Below are positions 10,351-20,400 of a stretch of 64,000 bases of DNA, piece after piece. The stretch's first letter is position 1, and each line of letters begins with the position of its first letter. The notes under the pieces were generated by a model. That model had not been told where the DNA came from, did no database searches, and saw only the letters and a program-made list of their open reading frames with translations. Made by a program: the position numbers and the translations under genes. Source of the stretch: Corythucha ciliata (lineage: Eukaryota > Arthropoda > Insecta > Hemiptera > Tingidae). Location of the stretch: NCBI GenBank assembly GCA_038030265.1, contig CM075938.1:42153189-42217188 (forward strand). Reading direction: 5' to 3'.

Positions 10351-10721
10351 GAACCCGGACCATGATAAAAGTGCCCAACGACCCAGAACTCCTCACAGAC
10401 CTCCAATCCATGACGAATGTGCCTGCTGAAGTATTATAGGAGGCGTACCAAATTGCTCTGTACATGGAGATGACTATGTGAAGTTAAGGTACGTGAATTG
10501 GGAAGTAAATCGGCATCCAAAGAGAGGAGCAACTGGCCTCACTTCCCCCTAGAAGCGACTGCCATCAACACCTGTTTTTTGTTTGTTTGTTATTTATTTT
10601 TTTTTTTTTTGTTTTGTTTTGTTTTTGTTTTTTTCATCTTCCAGGTCCCAAGTGCTACTTCATGATTGCTACTATGTCGTTTTCCATCTATGAGAATCTT
10701 TTAGATATTCGCACCATAATT

Positions 10722-10860
10722 ATGTTGCAAAGTTGAATCAGGTTTGAGCCCTAACATGAATCGCAACATGAATCGACTGAAAGAGTCTCAGTGTGTACTA
10801 GGCTTTCGGCTGACGACACGTTCAAAAGGCGTGCAAAATTGCATTTAAAGTTTTTAGTTC
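10722..10860. repeat. Direct repeat, copy 2 of 9258-9425
   Basis: Shares gttgcaaagttgaatcaggt, aacatgaatcgact and agtctcagtg with the copy at 9258. No coding signal. Confidence 0.65.
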
Positions 10861-10989
10861 CATAAATGGGCCATTTTTGTATTTTCAGTTTATTTGTGCT
10901 GATGAGGGAGCGGGGGTCGCTCCCGAAGAAAAATGAACATTTGGCTGATGGTTCAATAGTCTCTCCTTGAATTCTTCGAGAGAAATATC

Positions 10990-11600
10990 AGCCAACAATT
11001 GGGTCATCGTGAGTACACAATTATGTCACTCTGATAGGTCTGACAAACGACATTCGGATTCAGCACACCATAAAAAATGGAAACTTGATTAAAAACAGTG
11101 AAAAATCACGTTAAAAATGCTGATAATATGTGAGGTTTTTGTGTATCCTTGAATATTTCTTGATACTTGCCGTAGCGTAGGGGGCATGAAATTTTATGTT
11201 CGGATTCAGATTACCTTAAAACGTGGAAAACTAATGTGAAATACGTCAATTTCGACTTTTTATGCGTACCACAATGAAAAAAAAAGCTTGAAATCAGGGG
11301 TTTTTGCAGTTTTTTCGATTTACAGGCTGTAGCGTCTCTTGTTAGGGTTTGGGGGGTTAAAATTCCGATGAAAGACTTCTAAAAACATAACTAATGAGCG
11401 GAAACCATATTTAAAAAAAAAAATATTACAAGCGATGGCGTGGTGAAAATCCCCCAAAAACATGGTATTTATGAATCCACGCTTTCGGTTGCCGGGGTTG
11501 TAACACGGGGCAAAGTTGGAAATCAGATTCAGCGCACCTGAAAACGTTAAAATCAGTCATCAAACTTAGTCCCGGAGTTTTTTCCTGTTATTACCCCTTT
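10990..11600. repeat. Highly diverged repeat of about 150-160 bp period
   Basis: The word tcggattcagcacacc or a variant recurs at about 11053, 11199 and 11520, each followed by aaaacgtgga-like or aaaacgtta-like sequence. A weaker unit lies around 11330-11380. This suggests about four decayed tandem copies. Confidence 0.4.
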
Positions 11601-13239
11601 TAGTAACCTGCTTCCTGGACTATATTACTTAGATCGCCAGAATAATACTGATGAAATTTTAAAGGAAGCTGTTACGAAACTGCTGCTGTTCAGACATTGT
11701 GACAGCGAAGACTATCAAATTCACCGTTACGTAAAGCTGTTATTATTTCACTCAGTCGAATCAGAAGTTCAATCACATTCTTAATGGCGTATTATAATCA
11801 TCCGTTGATCTGCGCATTTAACAATCTATCTAAATCGCCTGATTATACTCGTCAAATATTTTAGTAGGGAAAAGCAAGAAGGGAAGAAACGAGACATTGA
11901 AATAATCCAATAATGATGGCATTAGAAGCTCGATAGACCAGCCACTGACTCCCCCCCCCCCAACCAAGCAACCACCAACAAGCGTATTACCCTTTACCAA
12001 ACACTAAGAGCCTTTCTCTCTCTCTTTCACCTAGAATATCACATTATGAAGGGATCGAAAGGGGTGGTAGGTGGGAGAAAGACACGCGGGATCACGGGAA
12101 CACGCGATCGCCACAAATCTCTACGTAGACGCATGGTGTGAGAGAGATCCCTTCGATCTAGATATTATTAGATAATACAGACGATCTGTTAAGAAGCATG
12201 GACTATAGAACTGAGAAAGGAATCCCTCGCCATTCTCCACAAACAGTAATGCCACCACCACCCGTTTTAGGTGAAGACGAGGCGGAGAAAAAGAAAATTT
12301 GCCTCTTCTTCACCACCACTATAGACTTAAAGGTCGGTGCTGTCAGAACAAGTTAATAGAGCACGGTAACGCACGATGTTTCCCTTTTTAATGCGAGGAT
12401 TTTCACCTTTTCCCCTAATGGGCCTGCATTGAAGGGGGGGGGGGGGGGTAATTAATACACCAAGTGAAATGCGTTGGGATTTTTTTCTACCATCAAAAAA
12501 CGTTCAAGTGCGTTCGTGCACTTCTCTTAGAGTAAAGCAGATGACCTTGGCAAGGATTTACTTTTTTTTTCGCTTGGTAAATTGAATAATGGGAGATGAC
12601 AAGCAAGTCTTTATACTTCGCAACCTTGGAAACATCCATGTCTATTGCTTGAACATACTCCTCAACCGTAAGAGGAGATTTTGTTTCAATATTTTACCTG
12701 AAATTGTTTTGATTAGTATAGTTAAGCAATACCATAAATCAAAGTTGAAAAACCGTTCATGAATAAAGTTGATTGATTCCAAGAGTCTCTCTTGTCTTTT
12801 TATAAACGCTTTAAACATTGTCAACGGTGACCTCAACGATTGCCCCTTTCAGACAAAACACCCGGTCCATTCCCCCCGGTCCATCAATGTAGAAGGGCCT
12901 GAAAGACGGCAATTTAAAAAACCCTGTATCGACCCATTGAGAGCATGTGCGGCTCTTCATCAATAACGTTTTCGACAATTAGTTATCAAGGAGAAAAGAC
13001 AGACTAGCAGCGAGCGATTACGAAGAATTACAGGAAATCACAAGGGCAATGGGCGAATACCAATGAGAAAATTATAAAGTTTCTCTCTTCCTTATTTTAT
13101 TTATTTTCCCGGAGACAGAAACTAAACTTGTTAACGATTGAACGATCAACCTAATTGTAACAAACTTTTCATGAACAAGACATTTTAGCTACAGAATGCA
13201 ATGACCAAATGCGGCGACCGTGTAAATAATGCACGTAAG
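11601..13239. other. No gene recognised
   Basis: Intergenic sequence with homopolymer runs (C at about 11950-11960, G at about 12436-12448). Open frames such as 12642-12836 on the minus strand have no domain features. Confidence 0.5.
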
Positions 13240-13256
13240 CAGTGGCGGATCTACAG
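13240..13256 (+). mobile_element. Solo hAT-like terminus
   Basis: CAGTGGCGGATCTACAG has the form of a hAT terminal inverted repeat (CAGTGGCGGATCT type). No matching right terminus was seen at a reasonable distance, so this may be a truncated element. Confidence 0.35.
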
Positions 13257-13335
13257 TAGTGATCCGCGCGCTAGGAGACCCCCGTGGCATGGAAGTCGTT
13301 GATATTATACGTTACTTATACATTAAAAAATAATT

Positions 13336-13988
13336 CACATACCGCGGTAATGAACAAACTCAGTGGTTCCTGGAACTTACTTTTCAGTATCATGATACCA
13401 AATTGATGGCGCCATCACAGGGTCCCGCGTAGTGTATATTTCACAGCTTATTTACTTTTTTTCGTCATAAGCCCCACCATATCATATTTCCCTCAGGGAC
13501 TCGCAAGGTCAAGATGCACCCCTGCATATTGCACATTACACACAAGTGTTAATCATTGTGACGATGGGAGATCGTGTGAGAAGTAGAATAAATTCACGCC
13601 CAAGGACTAGTGATTCCAATCTTACTGCTGGTTTCCTCACCAATTAATAGGGCCCCCACCACCAACCTATTATAAAAATCACTTAATCTTTAAAAACACC
13701 CATTTCGGTAAACGCTCCCATTCGAAGCATGAGTGATCGGAGTGTCGGGCCTATAGTGAGATTCTGGAGATATTTCAAGTTCCTTAACCAATAAGTCTTA
13801 ATATAGAGCAACATTGTCCATTATGGAGCATAATATTCCTCTTTGATGACAAATAAACCTTTCTTCCGCACAAACAGGATATATTCCATTTTAAACCAAA
13901 ATTTTTGCGCTTTTCTTAATTTATCCGCGAATGATCGATTTTTTCAATTTGCGCGAATTGACGCTTTCGGCTTTTTTCTCAATTTCAG
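13336..13988. repeat. Segment A, first copy of a near-identical duplication
   Basis: Matches 14348-15000 at a constant offset of 1012 bases with no indels and very few substitutions (for example gatggcgcc against gatggtgcc). It contains no recognisable gene and ends inside a sub-type I array stretch (gcgcttttcttaatttatcc). Confidence 0.9.
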
Positions 13989-14340
13989 TGTGAGTGTCGT
14001 TCTAGAATGGAATGGAAATACACTATCGATTTCAAATAGAACTGCAGAAGGAAAAGACCACGAGACACATTATAGTACAAACGACGTGAAAACAAAGGTT
14101 CAGTTCTAATTTATAACTGAACCAGGCACTAAATGGCATCGTTGCCGAAGTGACAAAATAAGTGAAGAAATAACATTAAAAATGAAAAACTGAAAAACGC
14201 GAATGTGGAGGGTCTTCTCTTCACGGCCGTGGACCCTTTGAAGCGGGGAAAAATACCGACTCAAAACGGGTGAAAAGCGTGAACACCCGTGAAAGACCGC
14301 GAATACTGTACACACACATTCGCACACTTCACGCTCGATC
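13989..14340. repeat. Segment B, copy of the interior of the 16061-16575 TIR element
   Basis: Matches 16201-16552 at a constant offset of 2212 bases with few changes (aataacatt against aataatatt, gaatactgt against gaatactct), becoming more different after about 14325. The join from segment A into B occurs at a shared CAG, whereas in the second copy 1.2 kb of other sequence separates the two segments. The terminal repeats of the element are absent here. Confidence 0.85.
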
Positions 14341-14347
14341 GATAACT

Positions 14348-15000
14348 CACATACCGCGGTAATGAACAAACTCAGTGGTTCCTGGAACTTACTTTTCAGT
14401 ATCATGATACCAAATTGATGGTGCCATCACAGGGTCCCGCGTAGTGTATATTTCACAGCTTATTTACTTTTTTTCGTCATAAGCCCCACCATATCATATT
14501 TCCCTCAGGGACTCGCAAGGTCAAGATGCACCCCTGCATATTGCACATTACACACAAGTGTTAATCATTGTGACGATGGGAGATCGTGTGAGAAGTAGAA
14601 TAAATTCACGCCCAAGGACTAGTGATTCCAATCTTACTGCTGGTTTCCTCACCAATTAATAGGGCCCCCACCACCAACCTATTATAAAAATCACTTAATC
14701 TTTAAAAACACCCATTTCGGTAAACGCTCCCATTCGAAGCATGAGTGATCGGAGTGTCGGGCCTATAGTGAGATTCTGGAGATATTTCAAGTTCCTTAAC
14801 CAATAAGTCTTAATATAGAGCAACATTGTCCATTATGGAGCATAATATTCCTCTTTGATGACAAATAAACCTTTCTTCCGCACAAACAGGATATATTCCA
14901 TTTTAAACCAAAATTTTTGCGCTTTTCTTAATTTATCCGCGAATGATCGATTTTTTCAATTTGCGCGAATTGACGCTTTCGGCTTTTTTCTCAATTTCAG
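14348..15000. repeat. Segment A', second copy of the duplication
   Basis: Near-identical to 13336-13988. After 15000 the copies diverge: this one continues into a poly-T tract and a longer degenerate array, while the first jumps to segment B. Confidence 0.9.
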
Positions 15001-15500
15001 CAACGATTTTTTTTTTTTTTTTTTACCGCCGCAAATTAGCGTTTTCTCTCAATTTACGCCGCGAATTAGCACCCTTTCCCAATTTTAGGACCAAAGTAGC
15101 GTTTTCATTCCGCGAATTAGCGTTTTTTCCCTATTCTACCTGCGATTCAGCGCTTTTTCTCAAGTTTAATCGCGAATTGGTTATTGTTATCAAATTGAGC
15201 CACGATTCTCAATTGTTCACTCACTTTTAGCTATGAATTATTGCTTTTTCTCAATTTTAGCTGCGGACTTGATGGCCCAAGAACAGCACATTTTTTCGGT
15301 TTTTGTCTAAATTTTAGCCGTAAAATTGCCCCTGGGCACTGCATCGCCTACATGTTGCGTCGAGAAACGGAGAATTAGCACTTTTATCAGTTTTAAGGCA
15401 CGAATATCAGCGCTTTTTCCAAACTTTTATTTAGCCACGTACTTGCCCAAGAACAGCACTCCAGTGCGTTTTTTCAATTTTAGCCGCCTATAAGGACCAA
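15001..15500. repeat. Degenerate tandem array, sub-type I (reverse orientation)
   Basis: After a T tract (15007-15024), about 15 imperfect units of ccgcgaattagcg, then ttttctcaatttta, can be followed. These are the reverse complement of the units at 5525-5791. Sub-type I units also run through the end of segment A. Confidence 0.65.
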
Positions 15501-15866
15501 CAAAGAAACTTGGGATCAGTGTATTTTTTTTATTATAACCGCGAAGTTGCCTCCAGAAGGCACGAATTATTATCGTTGTTCTTATTTAAGTATCAATTTG
15601 AGCCTTCAGTATAGCGTTTTCGTGGGCTTAATTTGCCCACGCAGTAATAAAGTTCGATGCATGAGCACGTGCAACGTTCTATTCTTCAGGTGGGATAAAC
15701 TGAAAATCGTCAAAGGAGCCAAATCGCTGTCGAATCCAACAAGACTCCAACCAACCAAGACTCTTTTTCATGTCCCTACATCTATGACCTAAAATTATCC
15801 TAAGCCTAAGCAGTGACGGCTCGTGCACCGAAAAGTGAGTGAGCCCCCCCCCCCCCCCCCGAACTA

Positions 15867-16060
15867 CTGACATTACAAATATCCATGCTCGTTAAATACG
15901 AATTAATTCTTTTCAAGCAAGAAAAGCTTCTTTCAACCGAAGCGCTTGTAGCTGGAATTATAACGATGAGACAAAATAATTTGAAAGCCTCTGGTACAAT
16001 TTAAGCCATTTCATTGTCTACAACACTTTTGATTAATGAGGGCAAATCATTTTTGTGAAG
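15867..16060 (-). pseudogene. hAT transposase C-terminal dimerisation domain
   Basis: The minus-strand reading gives HKNDLPSLIKSVVDNEMA, a stop codon, then VPEAFKLFCLIVIIPATSAS and VERSFSCLKRINSYLT. PATSASVERSFS..K.IKxxLR is the classic hAT family C-terminal dimerisation signature. An in-frame stop and loss of similarity after the INSYLT segment show decay. In intact elements this region holds the transposase dimer together. It continues upstream as 16576-16951 once the nested element is removed. Confidence 0.85.
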
Positions 16061-16575
16061 AGCCGGCTCCACACTCACCCCGTGAATTCACGGCGTGAAT
16101 ACCGCGACCACGACGCTTCCTACACATTCACCCCGTGAATTCACGGCGTGAATAACGCACCCGTGACGCTTCCTCCTCACTTACGTTTTTCACAGTACAG
16201 TGTGAGTGTCGTTCTAGAATGGAATGGAAATACACTATCGATTTCAAATAGAACTGCAGAAGGAAAAGACCACGAGACACATTATAGTACAAACGACGTG
16301 AAAACAAAGGTTCAGTTCTAATTTATAACTGAACCAGGCACTAAATGGCATCGTTGCCGAAGTGACAAAATAAGTGAAGAAATAATATTAAAAATGAAAA
16401 ACTGAAAAACGCGAATGTGGAGGGTCTTCTCTTCACGGCCGTGGACCCTTTGAAGCGGGGAAAAATACCGACTCAAAACGGGTGAAAAGCGTGAACACCC
16501 GTGAAAGACCGCGAATACTCTACACACACATTCGCGCACTTCGCGCTTGTTCGCGGCATGAGTGTGGAGCCGGCT
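16061..16575. mobile_element. 515-bp TIR element nested in the hAT transposase
   Basis: Perfect 17-bp terminal inverted repeats, AGCCGGCTCCACACTCA at the left and its reverse complement ending at 16575. The interior has two tandem copies of about 60 bp with caccccgtgaattcacggcg at the left, and the stretch duplicated as segment B. It splits the transposase reading frame between a KSVF-ending part and a HKND-starting part, which shows it inserted after the hAT copy. No coding capacity and no obvious target duplication; superfamily unknown. Confidence 0.75.
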
Positions 16576-16951
16576 AAACACAGATTTGTGTTCCTCGGAA
16601 TGTATTAATTCCAATTCAGTCGGTAATTTTCTTTTTTTGAAAAGTTTACCTTAATTTTTCGTCAAGCAAGCGAGCTCTTCCTCAGGAAACTTCTCACGAA
16701 ATTGATTGAATCTACTAGGGTCTCCCAAAATTAAAAATGTCAAATCTTTTAAACTGCTAGAGCGGGATTCCATTTGATTGGGTAACGTATCTAAAAACTT
16801 CAAAATAAACCTTTTTTAACGAGAAACCTTTCTCTGAAATTTCAGCGGCAAGCTCTGGGTAGGTCAAATCAATAACTTCTTGAAATTTACAGTCGTTCCG
16901 CATAGCCCGTAATGAATTTATGTAAAAATCAACTGAATTTTGGCAAAATTG
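16576..16951 (-). pseudogene. hAT transposase middle region (frameshifted)
   Basis: The minus-strand reading from 16951 gives QFCQNSVDFYINSLRAMRND, then KFQEVIDLTYPELAAEIS. After a frameshift near 16810 it gives LKFLDTLPNQMESRSS, LTFLILGDPSRFNQFREKFP and EEELACLTKN, then a stop (16651-16653). It continues in another frame as PTELELIHSEEHKSVF up to the nested element. The style matches the ZMYM6/SCAND3-like branch of hAT-derived proteins. Several lesions make it non-functional. It was identified by translating the minus strand, because no long open frame remains. Confidence 0.7.
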
Positions 16952-17244
16952 AACGTCAACAGAATTTTTTTTGGACGATTGCGTACAACTGTTCTGTCTT
17001 CAAAAATACACTATTGAAGAAAATTAACAAATATACGAACTCGTAATCGCTCAGTTTTCTTTTGAACCCTTCGGCTTGGCGGACGGATCTGACGTTGATA
17101 ATTTTTGACGGTTTGAATTAACGAAAGGCCTCAGTCACATCATATCAGACTTGACCTCTTTTACTGTTCACTCCTGTCGGTTCTTCCTTCTTCATTTCAT
17201 TGGCTCTGTGAGTCTGTGCTCTCCCGCTCACGTTCAAAGCTCCA

Positions 17245-17300
17245 TCCACTCCTGGAGGACCTCCTCCAGGCCTGGGCCTGGGTTGGAGGGCCTCCTTCCA
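17245..17300. other. GC-rich inverted repeat cluster
   Basis: CTGGAGGACCTCCTCCAG followed by gcctgggcctgggttggagggcctcc-type words forms overlapping short hairpins. It lies inside the hAT element near its 5' end. No function can be assigned. Confidence 0.35.
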
Positions 17301-17486
17301 ACTAAAAACCAAACTATGAATGGGCTTTAAACCATATTTTGTAACCGAAAATTGGAATACTTCATGTTTAGTTATTTGAATTGAAAATGAAAATAAATAA
17401 ATAAATGAGACTGAAAAGAAGACAAAAATGTATGAAAAGTTAACTGAGGCCAGGCCTCACTAGCCTCATCCGACGAGCCGCCACTA

Positions 17487-20400
17487 AAGCCTATAAATCC
17501 TAAAAATCCACGTTTTCCCGCATCTTCAAGCTTTTCGGGGGGCCCCTGTGATGGTCGGATACCTCTACGTCGTTTGATAAAAGAACGCATCCCGGCCACA
17601 ACCTGCTGCTCCTCATCACCACCTATAGGCCTTGCCGGCCATGAGATGTCTGTTGAGGGTCTCCCGGGATAGGGCCCGAAATGCCTCATTTTATCAAACT
17701 ACGTCGCCGTATGATGAATGATTTTGATGTTTTCAGGCGTGCTGAACCTGAATTTCAACTTTGCCCAACGTTACAACTCCGGTACATGCTCACTTGACTG
17801 TGACGTGAGCCATAACTGGCAAATCTCACATTAAAATGTTATTTTTATTTCGATTAAGTATCTTGTGCATTTATTCTACATTTAGCACGTCTATGCCGTG
17901 CATTCTTTCACTTTGTACACGTCTACTGCTACACCTCTGGTCCGTAATCATGGAATCATTCCTGTCCTTTGATTTAATGCGACATTCCATACTGCTTATT
18001 TCTTATTTTCCAGCATTATAACAAGTTTTATTCGAGTTTAATCACTACTGCTGCACAATAATGTTCCAAAGTCTTGTTTTAATTAGTGTAAAAGCTGATT
18101 TTCTGTGCTTTTGGGAGACTCGTACCATTTACTAAATGGGAAGTTAACTTTCTGATCTGCATTGCGGGGCGTCCGTCTGGCTAGGAACATTAATTTCGTT
18201 AAGCATTCTCGACTTTTGCCGTCAGCTTTTCATAGGAAGTTGACATTTTCGTTACGACCCCCACCCCCACCCCAATCCTATAAATTATATTAAGATGCGG
18301 TTGGATGTAAATAAAATGACACGCTACGCTTGAGGGGGGAGGGGTATGATTATCGGATGATAACGGAAAGAAAACAAAAAAAAACTGCCGATCGCGTGTG
18401 TTTACGCAACGTCCTCGAAGGGGTTCAGGCTCGATATTGGTATTGGTAATTTAATTATTTATTTTTTTTCGCCTCGTTTCCCTTTTGTTAAATTAAACGC
18501 AAGGGCTCAGAGGTCACACACATAAAAGACTTGTTCATTGTGTCTCCCACCGATTACGTTTGAAAGTCAGTTTCGGAAGTAACAAAATAAGGGAAGGTCT
18601 CGTGGGAATTATTTCCCTGCCCCTCATCACCCATAGTCATCGTGAGTTCATGCCGCACAATAAAAAATAAAATAAAGGGTTTCCGGTTTCAAGTTAACGT
18701 TATACAAAACATCCAGAGCCACACCCTAGATGTGCTTGGCTTTGCGAAATGAAAACCATTTTTTTTTTCTTCAAACAAAAAAATATATATAACCAAGTCA
18801 ACCAGATTAACCAAATGAGAAAAAAAAAATTCTACTTCTTTTTCTGACATTTGCTCTAGAGTCTAGTTGATGGGAGCTGTAAATTGCTAGCTGGACACAC
18901 AATTCTGTTCATGAACTTCGCACAAAAAAAAAATAACAAGAAAGTCTTGAAAGACCGCCTGTGTACTTTTCAATTAGCATTTTATAAAAAAGGAAGGAGC
19001 GCAGATTTCTCTCTAAATTAAAACTTTCCGGCCAACACCATACAATGTGAGGTAAAGAGACAGAGAGAGAGAGAGAAAGAGAGAGAGAAAAGTATACCAA
19101 TGACGGAACGTCATGACTAAGCTATCTAGTTATTTTGAATACCTAGTTTTAAAGTAGCAACTAGCTATATTACTTTCACAATCCTGGATTAATCTGTAAC
19201 TCGGTAACGATTACGAGTTTAAGAATAATGACAGGTTTAAGAGTCAGTTATACGTATACAAATTGGGGAATCCCTCCAACCCTCGCCCTATGTGGAATTC
19301 CTGACTGTATGATACTGATAAATAAAAGAATTGGTGGCTGCGAGGCATGACCCGTTTGGCATAAGTAATAGCGTGAATAAAACTGTCGCACATCAGACTA
19401 TCACTGTATACGTGTATTCATCTTTTAACTATAGGAAAACTTCATAAAGTCCTGCAAACAGAACAATAGAATGGTATACTGGAATATCCAAGGCGAAAAA
19501 TCAACAGCAACCCCCCCCCCTTCATGATATATAAAGAAGCAAATAACCAACTTTGAATTACCCATTCTTCCTATATACCCGTAAAAAGCCTACTCTACTT
19601 GTAAAGTTTTGCATGTCGTCTCTAGGAAAACCTTCCAACAATAAAGTACTTCCAAAGAAGCTGTACAAAAGAGATGGAGATTTTCCAGTTAACCCCACCT
19701 AATTTTCCCTTCAAGGCTCCGTCCTAAGTTTTGCAATCAAAATAAGATTTTCTCTGTGCTATAGCAATTTTCACGATCCTCTTCATTTATGCCCCTCTGC
19801 CTCCTCTGCTCCAAAGACAAGGAAAGTGACGCTGTGATGAGGACCGATGGTCTGATCCTAGGGGTGATAATTATTTTTGAAATGAATGCCTCCTCGCTCA
19901 TTTGAGGCGGCACTGCTAACTCACACAATAAACTTGGCAAGTTCAACTTTTTCACGTTGTTCTACTTCCACTTTTCTGTATTTCTTTTCAAGTTATAGAA
20001 ATTCAACATATTTTACACCGTTTAACCAATAGGTTCGACAACCTTTCTCTATACTACGGCTCGGCGGCGCGGCGGGCGGCAAACAGAATATTCGAGTGAA
20101 TAGAGCGGGGAGGGGGTGTTTAAATATTAATGGAATTCAAGGAAACTTGAAAGGGGAGCACAAACACACTCACGCTTCCAAACTCCGTCAAGTGCAGTTA
20201 CGAACCAAGCCAGAAACGTGAGACATTTGTGTATACAGCAGTAGCGAATGTGGGGGAAGAGGGAGACCTTAAAGGCTGTGAAACCTTTAAACTATACGTT
20301 GAGAAGAGGGAGGATAAGATTGAGTTTGGAGAGAGTCTTAAATTGAGTAAAACTAAATTTTAAACTTGTTTTTTTTTTCTTTCAATTAAATTTACAGATT

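Larger units (their letters stand above)
15811..17486 (-). mobile_element. Decayed hAT transposon with nested element
   Basis: Left terminus CAGTGACGGCTCGTGCACCG. Right terminus is the reverse complement of TAGTGGCGGCTCGTCGGATG. CAGTGGCGGCTCGT is a typical hAT terminal inverted repeat. AAGCCTA flanks both ends (15802-15808 and 17487-17493), consistent with a decayed 8-bp duplication within a base or two. The interior holds hAT transposase fragments on the minus strand, interrupted by a 515-bp TIR element. The element is about 1.16 kb without the insert, so most of the transposase N-terminus is already deleted. Confidence 0.75.

Noticed and set aside
14855..15230. Phe-rich frames with FSLNLRREL-like repeats
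   Set aside because: They come from the degenerate array units and a T tract. Repeats in protein follow the DNA repeat.
14106..16614. Two similar minus-strand frames of about 98 codons (14106-14405 and 16318-16614)
   Set aside because: They are the two copies of the non-coding interior of a TIR element. Their similarity reflects DNA duplication, although the extreme N-terminus of the second runs into hAT transposase remnant.
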